DNA of 64,000 bases from Branchiostoma floridae (GCF_000003815.2 NC_049979.1:12190766-12254765); one strand, 5' to 3'; counted from the stretch's first letter, positions 1-12,768 are shown. Notes: generated by a model from the letters alone, not told the origin. Made by a program: numbers and translations.

Positions 1-2186
1 TTCAAACAGTTAATGGCTGACTTCCTTGCTTGCATATATTGATTTTCACTTGTGCCGGATAAATCTGCAGAAAATAGAGCATATCAACTCGCTCATATCT
101 GTATGAAATATGTTTTTGAATATAAGAGAATGATGGTCTATGCCAGTATGTAAACATATGTTCAAGGTTGTTTAAAGTGTATGAAAATGCAATACAACAA
201 AAGGCTAAGCGTTTAGAATTTTGTTGACTTTGAATTATTGATTTTGCGGGGGAAATTTGTCTATCTTAAGGTAAAGGTTAAAAGACCTTCAATCTGTCAC
301 ACTCAAAAAGGTGGGAGATGTGATGCCACTGATGGGGCAACAATTTTCATACCTCAGTCAGGTTTGTTTATTTTGATTATAGAAGGTCTGTCAAGCTTGG
401 AGGAAGTCTGTAGGCACAATGGCCCCAGGCCAGTTAGAGCGTTGATCAGGCCAACACCTTTGTTCTATGTGAAATTTTTTTTGTCTTTCGTTGTGTATGA
501 TTTTTTTTAATTAGATGAAACAATGATTTCTAATTACTACAGATCATTAGAAGATATTGATTTGTGCAATGGTGAGTTTGTAGCTTTCATCATTATGCAC
601 ATGAAAAACATAGTTTCATTGCAATGGTTTATTTTCTCATAGAAAGAAATAATATTAGGGGCAATAAAACCGGATGACGTCATCCATATGGCCTAAAAAA
701 ATCAGATTTAGAATTCTTTCGTGCCCATCTATCAATATTCGTTACAACTCCATTCTTTCTTAATTCAATACTGAGAAAACAAAGGAAGGTCAAAATGCCA
801 ATTTAACCAGGTGAAATACAGTCAGTGTTTCCCAGTAGTGTTCATGCTTGGAGAGCTAAGTAATGGCCCAGGTGCTTTTACAGACACTTGTACTTGTAGC
901 CACCATCTTCCAAATCACTTGAGTTGTGTTTTGGGAAACTTCACAGTCAGGATCAGGTTACCCAGGGCTCATTCCTGTATAGCTCCCCATAGCCTACTGG
1001 TGTTCTGTCTTGCTAGCTTGAGTCTGCTCCCAGCCATCACTACCCTAACAGCTGGGTAGATTAGGTAGTGACTGTTGGAAGTGCACTTCAGCTTACAAGA
1101 CCTGATTCGGCACTATCCCATCATCCAAACTGTGAACAAACCCCTTTTAAGTCACACAAACCACTTCATAATTTCATTAGTTTGGTGCTAACGTTTGTCT
1201 TCCAAATTTTGTCAAATGTGGCAACATTACTGGAGTGTAGACAATACAAATACTTTTCTAGGGAAGGTGTAGTACATGGTCTGGTAAAGGAAATGTTCGG
1301 ATCAAAACAACATTTTATAATCAGTGAATCACTATGACTTGTCCATCCACGTGTGTGAAAAGATACAGCATCCCAGGTAAGGTCATTTTGTTATTGACAT
1401 GCAATATTGGAAAGCCCTTGATGGAAAAGGCACTCTAAATTTTTAAAAAGATGGCTGTGGCTGTGTTGTAGACTTGTAGTATTGCATTGTCATGGTTTTG
1501 CCATTGCTGTGTTGTGGTACAGCCATCTCTGTGTTGTAGTACAACCCTCAATGTGTTATTATAGTACAATCATTGCCGTATTGAAGTGCAACTATTGCTG
1601 TGTTGTAGTACAACCATCAATGTGTTGTAGTACAACCATCATTGTGTTTTAGTGCATTACCGTTGCTGAGTTGTAGTGCATCCATTGATGTGCTGTAGTA
1701 CAACCGTTGATGTGCTGTAGTACAACCGTTGATGTGCTGTAGTACAACCGTTGATGTGCTGTAGTACAACCGTTGATATGCTGTAGTACAACCGTTGACG
1801 TGCTGTAGTACAACCGTTGATGTGCTGTAGTACAGCTGTTGATGTGCTGTAGTACAACCATTGATGTTCTGTAGTACAACCGTTGATGTGCTGTAATACA
1901 ACCGTTGATGTGCTGTAGTACAGCCGTTGATGTGCTGTAGTACAACCGTTGATGTGCTGTAATACAACCGTTGATGTGCTGTAGTACAACCATTGATGTG
2001 CTGTAGTACAACCGTTGATGTGCTGTAGTACAGCGGTTGATGTGCTGTAGTACAACCGTTGATGTGCTGTAAGACAACCGTTGATGTGCTGTAGTACAAC
2101 CATTGATGTGCTGTAGTACAACCGTTGATGTGCTGTAGTACAACCGTTGATGTGCTGTAGTACAACCGTTATGTTGCGTGTGGTAG
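1..2186 (+). other. Intronic DNA upstream of the first visible RNF8-like exon
   Basis: No exon with paired splice sites and coding character was found here. The stretch is AT-rich, and its right third is a minisatellite. Because the first visible exon downstream begins in the middle of a coiled coil, this DNA is most simply an intron of the RNF8-like gene, whose N-terminal exons (expected to encode an FHA domain) lie to the left of the window. Confidence 0.6.
1480..2170. repeat. 22-bp minisatellite, about 22 tight copies plus a diverged left part
   Basis: From about 1690 to 2170 a 22-bp unit (GTTGATGTGCTGTAGTACAA plus CC) repeats head to tail with single-base changes. From 1480 to 1690 the units are more diverged. 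The period is not a multiple of three, so all three minus frames stay open and give repetitive HINGCTTAHQ-type ORFs that are artefacts. The array stops within about 20 bp of a 3' splice site. Confidence 0.95.
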
Positions 2187-5100
2187 GTGGTGCGGCTGGA
2201 GGAGGAGAAGCATCAGATGCAGGCGGAGCTGCAGGAGATGATGACTCGGGAGATGCAGCAGAAGGAGCAGGAGCTGCTGGAGCGCCTGGAGCAGCAGGGC
2301 CTCGCGCTGCAGGAGGAGAAACAGCAGGTGGGACAACTCAACATCACATCTTTCTTCACTAATGATGGATTTTGTCTATTTGTATACTGTAATTCACTTA
2401 TTCTCGGAACAAAATGTTCAGGGTGAAAAAATTATTTGTTATCGTCACCAAGGCAAATTAATGATAAGTTCATGTTACAGTCGTCACTGTGAAACCCTTG
2501 AACATAAAAGTACATTGAAAAAAATCAGGAATTACAGTATTTGATTTGATATTTTTGTTTGATGCTTTTTCATTTTGTTTGTTGTATACTACATTCATTA
2601 ATACATTTTCTCAACCTCCTATTAAGTACCTGTTGATGTTGTTAATATGTACGTCTGACCTCTTGATGAATGTATCCTTTATCATATCATTTTAGTGTCT
2701 CAGAAGCCAACACGGGCTGAATGGATAAAGTACAAGACACTGGATTTCTAATTTGTTGGTTACCAGGTTTTAAAAGATACTGAGTCACTGACATAGTGAC
2801 TCTACCTTGGGCACTAAAGCATGATCCAGCAAGGGTATTGAAACTGTGTGTAACCCTACTTATAATATATATCAACTTTGCAAGGATCCAGGATGTCAAT
2901 TGGATGATCTACTGGTACCTAGAGCTTTGGAGGACTGGGAGAAATGGAGGGAACTGGTCAAGTACATCTTAGCTACTACATTTTGTACTTCTAGGTTAGC
3001 TAGATGATGAATGAAATATCAAGAGGAAGTCTATACCTTGGATTATACAGTGTGGGTAATGGGGTGAAGTCTGCCATCTCTGATTGCCTTGTTTGTTGTT
3101 GTGTGTATCAGGTGGAGGCACGTCTACAGCAGCAACTGGCCCAGCAGCTTGAGGAGAAGGACAAGGACCTTGAGGAGCAGCTGCTGAAGCACAAGGCAGC
3201 GCTGGACCAGATCATCTCACAGAAGGAGCGTGAACACTCCGACCTGCAGGCCAAGCTGCTGCAGAGCAAGGTACCACACTCGCTTCTCTGGGCTGGTAGC
3301 CTGTACACTCAAACCTGCCCATGTTGTTAATATATGTTTGTCGTAGGGAAAACATATTGTTCTTGCTGATGCGTTCTTCTTCTTGATTCTTATTCTGTCA
3401 TGAATTAATCAGAACTGCCGCTGACATCAGCATACTGGCTGTTCCAAATTTGAACAAAATATGAGCTGTGCCAGCAAATATGATCAAAATATTAGCTTTG
3501 GCAGCAAATATAGTGGTCTTTTTTTGCATTGCTTCAGGGCAGTAGCTTGGCAAATGGCGAATCATGGGGAGGGAAACATCCTACATTTTCTAAACAATTT
3601 TGCCTTTCTAGTTTTCTTTGTTAAATTTGCCAATTTCAGCTTAAGAAACTACATTTCCATTATCCCAACAAACAACTTTCCATCCTAGGACAGAGGGATG
3701 GGTCCTTGAGACAGTTTCACAGGGGACTTAAAAAATATGGTCTGTGTAGACTGATAGTCACTTAAGTTATTTCAATGGGTAAAATCATCTAAGGGGCCAA
3801 ATTGACCAGGAGGGCCTTATGTAGAGGTGTAGATGTGATAATTTCTTAACTCATCTTTTCAGCTGGAGAAGGAACAGCAGGAGCAGTCGGTAAAGAAGGT
3901 TCGTGAAGAAGTGGTGGAGAATGTCACCAATGTGATGGAGTCAGAGCTGCAGTGTAACATCTGCACAGAGCTGTTTGTACAGGTAAGTACATCTGTGCAG
4001 TTACAATTCACCAATTTACAAATCAAATAAAGTTTAAGCCATACTGATTTATATGGATGACATACTTTGGGCAAGCCCAAACTGATGCCAGTATGAGAAA
4101 CAAATTGCCTTTATAATGAAATCTACATATAAGTGGTCAGGAAGTTTGAACAAAGACTGAACCCCTTAAAAAAGATTTACCAAAGAATAAATGCTTTATT
4201 TTTGTTTGTGTTCTTTGAGATTTGAAGCCTTCTCTCATTAATATGATTTATTTTCTATTTTTTGTTCTAAAATGTAAGGTAATTGCTAAGTAAGTGCACA
4301 TTGCTTCTTACAGTACGGTCACACCTTTTTTGGAAACACAAATACTGATGTACATGTACATGGGCATTGCAGCAACTGGTTATATTAACTTTTTGCACAT
4401 CTATAATAGTAAGCATTATCTAAAACTATCTAATAAGGATGCTCCTACAGTACTTGGTGGTGACAAATTCCACTCTACGATAGTAAAAAAAGTAAATTTT
4501 TTAATCCATCAATACTGAGTTGATAACTCTGGTACATGAAGGCATGACTATTTCCTGCTCTCCAGGCCACCACCCTCCACTGCTCGCACACGTTCTGTTA
4601 CGCCTGCATCCTGGAGTGGACCAAGACCAGGAAGATGGAGTGCCCGACCTGCCGGACCAAGGTGACCAGCCAGACCCGCTCCCTGGTGCTGGACAGCTAC
4701 ATCGACAAGATGGTGGAGTCCTACAGCGAGGAGCTCAAACAGCACAGGATGGCACTGCTGCAGGACAGGAAAGGTACTGACACTTGCTGGTGTTTATATC
4801 ACACAGCTGTAAAGAAAGTCATAGAAACAGAATTCTATCAAAGACAATGGTATATGTTTGATTGAATCAAAAACTGTGCTGGAAGGATGTCAGACAACAC
4901 AAGATGGAGTCTAGAGCTACTTCATTGCAGCCCAGAGAAAGGAAGCAGACAGATATGTTGTTACTTACAATATTGTGTGCAAGAAAATTCTGATGTCCTA
5001 TAATCTACATACCTGACAAAGCTAGTCATGGTCACATCACATCCACTCACATAAAGTGGCATGAAATCACACATAACTCTCTTCATAACCTGCTAGATCA

Positions 5101-7220
5101 CAACACTGTCATTTTACCTATGCAGAGAAAGCGGCATTAAAATAAATGTGCATAACTATGTTCAGTGACCAGTTTCCCTTGGTCGAGCCATTTATAACAG
5201 AACACTTGCATATTCTCCACACAGAGAAAGTGGCGACCCTGGAGAGGCAGAGCCCCCGGCAGGGGAAGGATTCGCCCATCAGTGTGGGGAGTGCCAGCTC
5301 TGATGAGGAGCCTCTCTCCGTCAGCTCCGGCGGCTCCAGCGGCTCCCAGTGGACCCAGAGCTCCTCCTCCTCCACACACAACTCCCCTCCGCACTCCCGG
5401 GGGAACAGCGCCTCCATGGACAATGACTTTGTCCCGGGGGACCCCATGGCTTACTACGGAGGCTATGGGCGCTGCCACATCTGTGGTGAGTTCAACGGAT
5501 CAAACTTCTGTTGCAGGAGATTGTGATGGACTTGGAAGTAAACCACTTTGTTCACAACGACAAATCTGTCACATTGTCCACTGTCTTGTTAGCTGCCTTT
5601 GTCAGGACAGTAAGAAGTAGCAGAGGTCTCGAGCCAACACCCATCAATCTATCATTTGACAGAATCCTACTGTGTTTGATGGAAAAATTTTAAGACCATT
5701 TGTACTTGTAGAGGAAAAAAGGTCTACTTATAATTTCTCTCTCAATCATAGTCAATGGGAATTGGATGACAATAATGAATTTAAAGCTGGCTCGAGCCCT
5801 GAAAGGTCATTGCACCCTAATCAACAAAGCTGACAAGGTGTAGGAACATCTTGTAGGTGACATAATTGTGGTTGTGAGCAAAGAGCTTTATTTTCAAATG
5901 ACATGATCAAGCCATGAGGAGGACTGTAATGCAGTACATGCATTGTTATCACTGTATAGTTGTACAGTTGAAAGAAAAATTAAATTACTTATTTATTCTT
6001 TGTTACCAAGCCAAAATAAATGATAGGAAACCCCAAAGCAGTAGTATTGTATTATTTCTGTGTTTGTAAACATCAATTTTTATATCGTGTTGATAACCGA
6101 GGCTACCTCAGCCCAAGGATTTGCCCGTATTTATCACTTGAATCTTTCAGTACTTACCCTCTGGCACTGAGATTTGGAGGAAGATTGCGAGTTGTTGACC
6201 TTCAGATGGTTGGGTGGCTGTAGATAAAGTTGGCATGTCTGCAGGTCTGGCATTGTTGGGAAGTGTTGTTTCTCTTGTTACCCTCTGGCTGCAAAACTGT
6301 GCACACAAGTATTATCCTTGTCTCTTAACTTTGATGCTCATCAAGACGTAAGCTCACAATTGCCTGGTACTAGGCCACCTTGCTTAGACTTAGGGGCTCC
6401 CGTGTTGTCCGACATGAGGCAGTTAGGTTGGCCCAGCAAGCTCTGTCGGCAGGCTACCTTGTTCAAAGCAAAAAGAGCCATATCCAAGAAACAAACAAAT
6501 CAAAACACCACTTGTCTTGGTAGTACCTCTTGTGGAGACTGCACAGAGTCTTGTTGGGTTGTTGTGCATATATGTTGGTTGGCAAGTATCAATGCCAGCA
6601 TTGCTAACAATTATGTTATGTGCATAGGAAACTTTGTCAGACTTGCAGGCATGTGGGTTTTACCTACTTGACATGGGTTTTAGCGTAACTGATGTGACTG
6701 TTGTATAAAGAGGTTTGCTGGTTGTGTGTTTGGCTGCAGGCAGGAGAGGCCACTGGGCACCAGGATGTCCCTACAGGCTTAGGTTCTGAGGAAGGGGCGC
6801 TGTACCGTAGGGTCGGACAGGCTAGGGCATTTAGGGGACATTACAGAAGGAAAAGAAGTGCCAGCAATGCCTCCCTACCACTGCAGTCCTTAGGAATCAT
6901 GTATTCTGCAATCAGTATGATTTGTGTTGCTAGGAGTCGGAGGATAGCAAAGAAATGATTTAGAATATTCTTTATGAAACATTCCTCCCTCGAATGTTGC
7001 CTTGTAAAGACAAAAGGAAAGAGGATTTTTTTCTCAATGCTGCGTCAAACGTCACCATGTCGTCTACTTGTGTGAGACAAGTTATAGGAGCGAAGGCAGC
7101 TGTCTTGTGTACAAAGAGAGTGAATAAAAGAGTTGAAAATGAACCTTGTGGATGTTGTTGTTGTTGTTTTCAGGCCATCGCGGCCACTGGGCTCGGGGCT
7201 GTCCATTCAGGTACCGCTGA
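2187..7220 (+). CDS. RNF8: RNF8-like RING E3 ubiquitin ligase, 3' part, with C-terminal CCHC zinc knuckle
   Basis: Exons: 2187-2327, 3112-3270, 3863-3982, 4566-4773, 5225-5485, then one of two terminal exons (6740-6789 or 7174-7220). All join in phase with AG/GT borders. The first two encode a Glu/Gln/Lys-rich coiled coil (LEEEKHQMQAELQEMM; EEKDKDLEEQLLKHK). The next two encode a C3HC4 RING: CNICTELF, then HCSHTFCYAC and CPTC, followed by a SLVLDSYIDKMVES helix typical of RNF8. RNF8 ubiquitinates histones at DNA double-strand breaks and dimerises through its coiled coil; that role here is inferred from family. Exon 5 is Ser/Pro-rich and ends in GRCHICG, the first half of a zinc knuckle, which vertebrate RNF8 is not known to carry. 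The N-terminal FHA region is outside the window, so RNF8 rather than another coiled-coil RING protein is likely but not proven. Confidence 0.85.
6740..6789 (+). CDS. Alternative terminal exon 1 of the RNF8-like gene (second half of zinc knuckle)
   Basis: The sequence ctgcag precedes a phase-matched exon. Joined to exon 5 (ending TGT G) it reads CHIC-GRRG-H-WAPG-C-PYRLRF-stop. This gives exact C-x2-C-x4-H-x4-C spacing. A canonical AATAAA lies 334 bp after the stop at 7123-7128, before the second terminal exon begins. A zinc knuckle usually binds single-stranded nucleic acid or ubiquitin-type partners; the role here is unknown. Confidence 0.75.
7123..7128 (+). terminator. AATAAA poly(A) signal after terminal exon 1
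   Basis: The sequence gtgAATAAAag lies between the two terminal exons and would let transcripts ending in the first terminal exon be cleaved before the second. Confidence 0.5.
7174..7220 (+). CDS. Alternative terminal exon 2 of the RNF8-like gene (second half of zinc knuckle)
   Basis: A strong pyrimidine-rich acceptor (ttgttgttgttttcag) precedes an exon in the same phase as the copy 434 bp upstream. Joined to exon 5 it reads CHIC-GHRG-H-WARG-C-PFRYR-stop. The same CCHC ligands are restored with different surrounding residues, so the two exons are tandem duplicates. Its own AATAAA is at 7494-7499. The acceptor is better than that of copy 1. Confidence 0.8.
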
Positions 7221-7493
7221 GGGCCGGCGGGGTGTGTGAGGGGAACAGACTGCCGGGACAGCGTAGTCTGCATGGGGAGTTAAACAGAGAAAGAGAGGAA
7301 TGGATGGGGCTTGGCGGGCCTGGACGGTACTGGTGCTACATGGACGTCCGGTGGGCCGCAGTGTACGGCCAACTCGGCACCATTCCAGCTGCTTTCTCAT
7401 TGTCCCGAGTTTTGTGAATGAAGACTTGCAAGGGCACACATGCTGTACTTCCAACCACTCAGTAGTTTTGGTGCAAAAAGCTATAAACCTGAA

Positions 7494-7499
7494 AATAAA
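7494..7499 (+). terminator. AATAAA poly(A) signal after terminal exon 2
   Basis: A canonical hexamer in gaaAATAAAgac, 274 bp past the second stop codon. Confidence 0.5.
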
Positions 7500-10400
7500 G
7501 ACTATGTCACGTGTTGAACTTGACTGGCAAGAACAGACAATGATACAGGATATGTAATGTTTAGGCAGATGGCTATATGTTACATCAAGGAAAGATAAAG
7601 TAAGATGTATTTAAATTGTGTTATGAACTACAGAATGTGGTTCAAACCACCTTTACCTCAATGCTGGTGTTGGCAATAAGGGTTGTAAGGCTTTGAATTC
7701 AGTACAGTTCTCCAGTGTTGCTAACTGCCCTTGCAAGTCCTTCATTAATGTATGGTTGCAAGTGTTAGGAGTAGCGTGGGCCAAAGAAGAGTATTATAAA
7801 GGGATATTGGGTACACAACGTATGATAGGCTACCCCAATGTCATTAGTTGGCTCTCAGACTTTGTTATGCAGGAAATAGTTTGAACTAGTTCCAAGTAGA
7901 TGTGTACTGTTGGCTTGTTTGTAGAAAGTATTTCAGCTACTACACTTTTATAACTTAAAAAATGCTGTAAAAGATTTTAAGCGCCTAAATTACGTAAATC
8001 TTACTATGTAAAAAGACTAGCCCAAACAAAAATTCACTTGGAGATTAAGACTATTCTATCTTCCCTGAAATCTTCATGAATTCTGGACCAAAACTGATTT
8101 CAACATGGTGTTGCAGTATGTTAATGGGAAGAATCTGGGAATCGGAGCAATTTTAAGGCAGTTTGCCTTGTTAACAAGAGTTTCCATGTTCCCAGTTAAA
8201 GTAACTGGACATAAAAGTCTGAGAGCCAAATAAAGGAATTGGTGTCTATAAAGGTATACGAAAGTCCATGACCCTCTAACATAGGAAGGAACTATATATA
8301 CTCTCCAAAAGGAGGTCAGGCTCTGACTAAATTGGGGGCATTTTTAGGCATTCTTGTCAGGCTTTCTATTTTATCAGGCTTTCCCTATGTTGCCAAGCTA
8401 AACTTGGAGACATAAAGAAATCATGACAACATAGAAAGCAGCCAGAGCCTAACCTCTGCTTGGAGTGTAGGCAGAGACTGGGTGAGGTAAGAAATATTAT
8501 GATAGAGATGGTTGCAGACATACATACAGGCAGATCAAGTATTGTGTTTGCAGTTTGTTTTGTGCCAGGTATCCATTCCTTTGTAGCTTCTGTACCAGGG
8601 CTCTCTCTCTGTCCCCTCAGTTTCACAGATCTTCAGTGCCATCCTATTAAAAGGTCACTTCTACTTGGCTCCCATAGTCAAGGTAGGAGTATGATAACCT
8701 GGAGTCCAGTCTTCTTGGCTTTGGTCTGCTCCCAACACTTACTACCCCACCAACAACTTTGTTGGCAGGACAGTAAGCTGTCTGGAGTGGATCAAAACTA
8801 ACAAGGCTGGACTCCAGTCTAGGGGTATGGGATCAGTGGAATAGTAACCAAGGGAGTGAGGAAGCTGGGACATCTGGAAAATTTGAAACTTGTTATTAGC
8901 CTTTTGGAATCTGATTGCAATTTAGAAGTTTCAAATGGCTTCATTTCGATTTTGCATGTCGAGCTGATAAAAATGTCCTTAGCTTAAGTTTTGAGTTTTG
9001 TCCATCAGGGGGTACAGCAATATATAGATGAAAATTTTGTTCATCCTGAGCAGCAAAATCCTGTTTAGGAAAGTGAGGGATGACAGAAGCTGTTACAGAA
9101 GCTAAAAGGGGATAGATACCGGGCTAGTTTGTATGACAAAGTCAGAGATGTAACAATGTGGATTTTTCTGAGATAACAAAAAAATGAATGCAAAATTGAT
9201 TATCTTGTTGCGCTGTGGATAAACAAAATGGTCACAATGTTTTATGATTATTTTATTTTGGATATTAAAAAAGAAAATTTGAGAGCTAAAAAAAAGGGTT
9301 ACATGTCTTGCTTGTTGATACCTGGACTCACCAATTTAGATTCTTGGTCCATGAATTTTTGCTAGAAGGAAAATGGAGCAAGCAGATCAAATAGAAATGA
9401 AATGAAATCCTGTGATAGACCCAGGTGCTACCAGAGGAGCCAAAAAGTCAATACCCAGGCTTGTAAATGTTTCAAACAATGATTTTTCAACTTTTAATGC
9501 ATTGACAAGTTGAGAAACTTTTTTGACCATTTTGGGATTGATTCATGTCCTGAATTATACTTTTTTGAAAATTAGAGAGAGAAAGAAAGGCAAAGCGACA
9601 AATTCAAGAAGCAGGAAATTGAATTGGTGTGTCCTTGCTATAATACTGTATGGTGTGAGATATAGAGCTGGAGTCTGTACATGTGTGGGCAGTAAGTGAT
9701 GATGTATATAGATCAGAGTGAAGCTGTCGCTGTATTTGTCAGGCACAGGTACATGGATGTGCACATCTGCATCCTCGCAACAAAGTTTCTTCTCTTTCCA
9801 TGCTGAGGTATGATGTACAAGTTAGTACTGTGCAGCTGTACCATCATGATGGATGTCTTTTATATGGCAATATGTGTTGATACTTGTAGGTTTCTTGTTT
9901 TGAACTGTGATTTAGAAATTTGTTTCAGAACCACCATTAGCAACAGTTAGTCCTAAAGAATGCTGTGTGCTTACATTGTACCCCTCTGAAGTTTTTCTCT
10001 CACCTGTTGACACTGCTACTACTGCCTTTCAGAACAGACCTTTGTTCAGTTCTTTGTACATGTATTTCCATTTGCTAGACATCATAAGACATTCTCCTAT
10101 GCAGAGTTGAACCTGCATCCTAGAACTCCACTTGTAAATTAGAACAGGCAGGTAGCAAAAAACAATGTTATGTAACTAATTGCTTTTTTCTGAGTACTAC
10201 TTCACCTGTGCTGTACTGTACCATGCTGTGCTACACAAATTGTTGGGAAGCAAATGAAGCTAAAACGTCTGGATTTGGATACATAGCAAGGCATATGTCC
10301 CAAAGCAATGTTATTTGTCTGGCCAATTGTTTATAACACTATGTAGATGTCTGACAAAGCAGTGACAGCTGTGTGAATTACTGTTAACTAGGTTAGTGTA

Positions 10401-12423
10401 ACTCAACTGTACTTGAGACTTACATGTAGATGCAAAATTGAAGTTTTGTAGGCCTAATGCTGACTCACAAACTTGTTTCATGATTCTTTCAACAGTTTTT
10501 AAGGTATTGATTTGTTCTCGCTGTCTTGTGTTTGGTGACATACATTGATGTGGCCTTGGTTTAATTACCCTGGAAAAGGAGGAGGGAGGAAAGGGAGATT
10601 ACTGGAAGATGATCAGGATATTCTCCTCTATGATGGCAGCACACAGCTGGAAAGTAGTTTGCAAGCTCTAATAGCATTTCGGCAGCATTGCTGCGGGTAT
10701 CGTCTTGATCGCCACAAAATTTTTAAGAATTGGCTGACGTTCGGAGGTCACTAAGCCTAATGTCCCATGTTAGGGTAGATTTTCGGGCAAAGAAATTCAC
10801 TTGACTCTAACAATTTTGAAATTGGCAACATTTCAAATTTTCATTCTCCTATGCTGACCCAAACCCACATTATAAATTTGCTTGCTTTGTAAAAAGTGGA
10901 CTTGGTGCATGGGTTTGGGTTTGCATACTGAAGAATGCAACCTTCAAGTGACAACAAAGTCAGCGGAAAGTCCATGACAGTGTGTCACAGGCCTTAAGTC
11001 TGGTTAGGCCACACTGACGTAATTTTATGGATGACATCCACTGGAGACCCCAAAACTAATGCACGCGGGTGGAAAAAAAATCCAGCAAAAAAAAAGTCCT
11101 GCTAAACCACAGGATTAAAAACATCCAGCCCATCTTTCATTGGCTTGGTTTGTCGTATGTTCACCTCCAGTTCAATCACGTTTATATTCAATTTACCGTT
11201 CTTGTTTAAAGAGGGGATCGAGGACGTTGCGGGTACATGCCCTGACTATGTGTGCCCTTACCATGGAGAGCAGATCCTCTGGCAAGGGTGAAATTCCAGG
11301 GATGCTACTAGTATTGTGTGACATGTCAACAGGCAAAAATAAATGCCCGCGCAGATGTCATCCATGATATTAACTCAGTGTGGGCTTATGATGAGTGGGG
11401 ATTTCTGCAAGCCCAGCTCTTAAGCCTGTGGATGGCACAGATCTCACATTGGGAGGACTTTGGCCAGTTGTCCTGGCATGATCGTAAAATCGGTCTCAAA
11501 TAGGAAACCTGACAATCAACCTTTTTTTAAAACCTTCTATCTGCTGCCTTACCCCTCAACAAATGCAAATTTGGTGTCAAAAGGTTTCCACAGCATTCCT
11601 CCCCTCAAATAAATATTGTCGCTCCGAAAGTCTGCGAAGGAGGCTACCAATATACATGTACCCTAGTCTTTGTAATGCAAACTCTGCTGTCTGGGGCTGA
11701 AACTGGCCCCTCCAGGGGTGGATGGATGTTGGGGGGCCAATCGGGCTAAATATACCCCAGTGTAAGTTTTTCTCTTGTGTCTACATACTGATTGTGACAC
11801 AAATTTGTTGGTTCTTGTCAAAAATATGATGACAAACTGAAAGAACAATAGCCTGAATTTCAGCCTTACTGTGCTTTCAGGGAGGGACTGAAAGCACAAC
11901 ATTGACAAGGCTGGACTCCAGGCTAGAACAACATGGAAACAGCATTGGTACATGTTTAGTCAGATCCACGTTTTCCTTCCAGCCCTCTGTTCCAAGAAGT
12001 TAGGGCTAGATTGGTTGGGCCGAACGTCTTTTGTTTTTGTCTCTTATTTAACAAGTTCTCTGGTGCAAGTTGTATGTTCTCCACAATGTCAAAGCCTATG
12101 ATTTTAGTATGAAAGTATGGAAAGCTAGTCTGTAGACAAATATTGTACATTTTGATGATAACACGAGAGGCTCATATCTTTGTGAGTTGGGTCTTTTTTT
12201 ATTATCTTCAAGATCTTTCTACCACACTCCTTAAGTAATTAAGGATTACATTGTATACTTCAAATATATGCCATGTGGCATTTACATCAGCTTTCATCAA
12301 AAATAGGTTCTCTCATTAATCTATTACACAGCAATGTGTTACATCAGTTTTCTGTGCAATCACTTTTTAACAGAAGTGAGAAGTCTCATTACTACACTCC
12401 AAGTCCTACTTGAGTGATGAACA
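7500..12423. other. Convergent intergenic region, no gene seen
   Basis: This lies between the 3' end of the RNF8-like gene (+) and the 3' end of the selenoprotein L gene (-). Short ORFs occur, but none has codon bias, splice partners or a recognisable domain. It holds AT-rich unique sequence and a few decayed inverted repeats. Confidence 0.55.
8698..8822. repeat. Decayed inverted-repeat element (MITE-like)
   Basis: The left end reads CTGGAGTCCAGTCTTCTTGG and the right end CAAGGCTGGACTCCAGTCTA, which are imperfect inverses. A related half (caaggctggactccaggcta) occurs near 11910-11930. This is a non-coding remnant. Confidence 0.5.
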
Positions 12424-12429
12424 TTTATT
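12424..12429 (-). terminator. AATAAA poly(A) signal of the selenoprotein L gene
   Basis: Minus-strand AATAAA (gtgAATAAAtgt) about 715 nt after the stop codon and about 340 nt after the SECIS candidate. This is a plausible 3' end, not proven. Confidence 0.45.
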
Positions 12430-12768
12430 CACCTCAAGATTGGTGGCACATCCATATCATTGCATCAGTATAGATAGTGCAGTATAAATTGATAAACAAA
12501 CTGATAATATACATGTAGTGCTTACATGCGGACAGTCAAAAATTTCGCCGTCCATCCCTGTGGTTGGGCAAAATCTTTTAAGTATATATATGACATTTGA
12601 AATATGTTTTTGCCACAATTGCCCCCAAATCATCAAAACACCTCTTACATGAAGAACGAACAATTCAAAGCTGGTGACAGCCCTCCACAAAAGTAAGGCA
12701 TTTGTCAATTTTCTCTGCAGTGACATTGATTTGACCTTTCACCCAACCTGACCCCACACAGACCCGTC

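Noticed and set aside
1617-2165. Overlapping minus ORFs of 154-182 aa with HINGCTTAHQ repeats
   Set aside because: The 22-bp minisatellite is open in all three minus frames. There are no splice sites or coding bias, so they are repeat artefacts.
1690-2170. CRISPR-like array
   Set aside because: The units are contiguous with no spacers, and the context is a eukaryotic intron.
2147-2362. Ala/Gly-rich 71-aa ORF
   Set aside because: A frame shadow of the coiled-coil exon 2187-2327.
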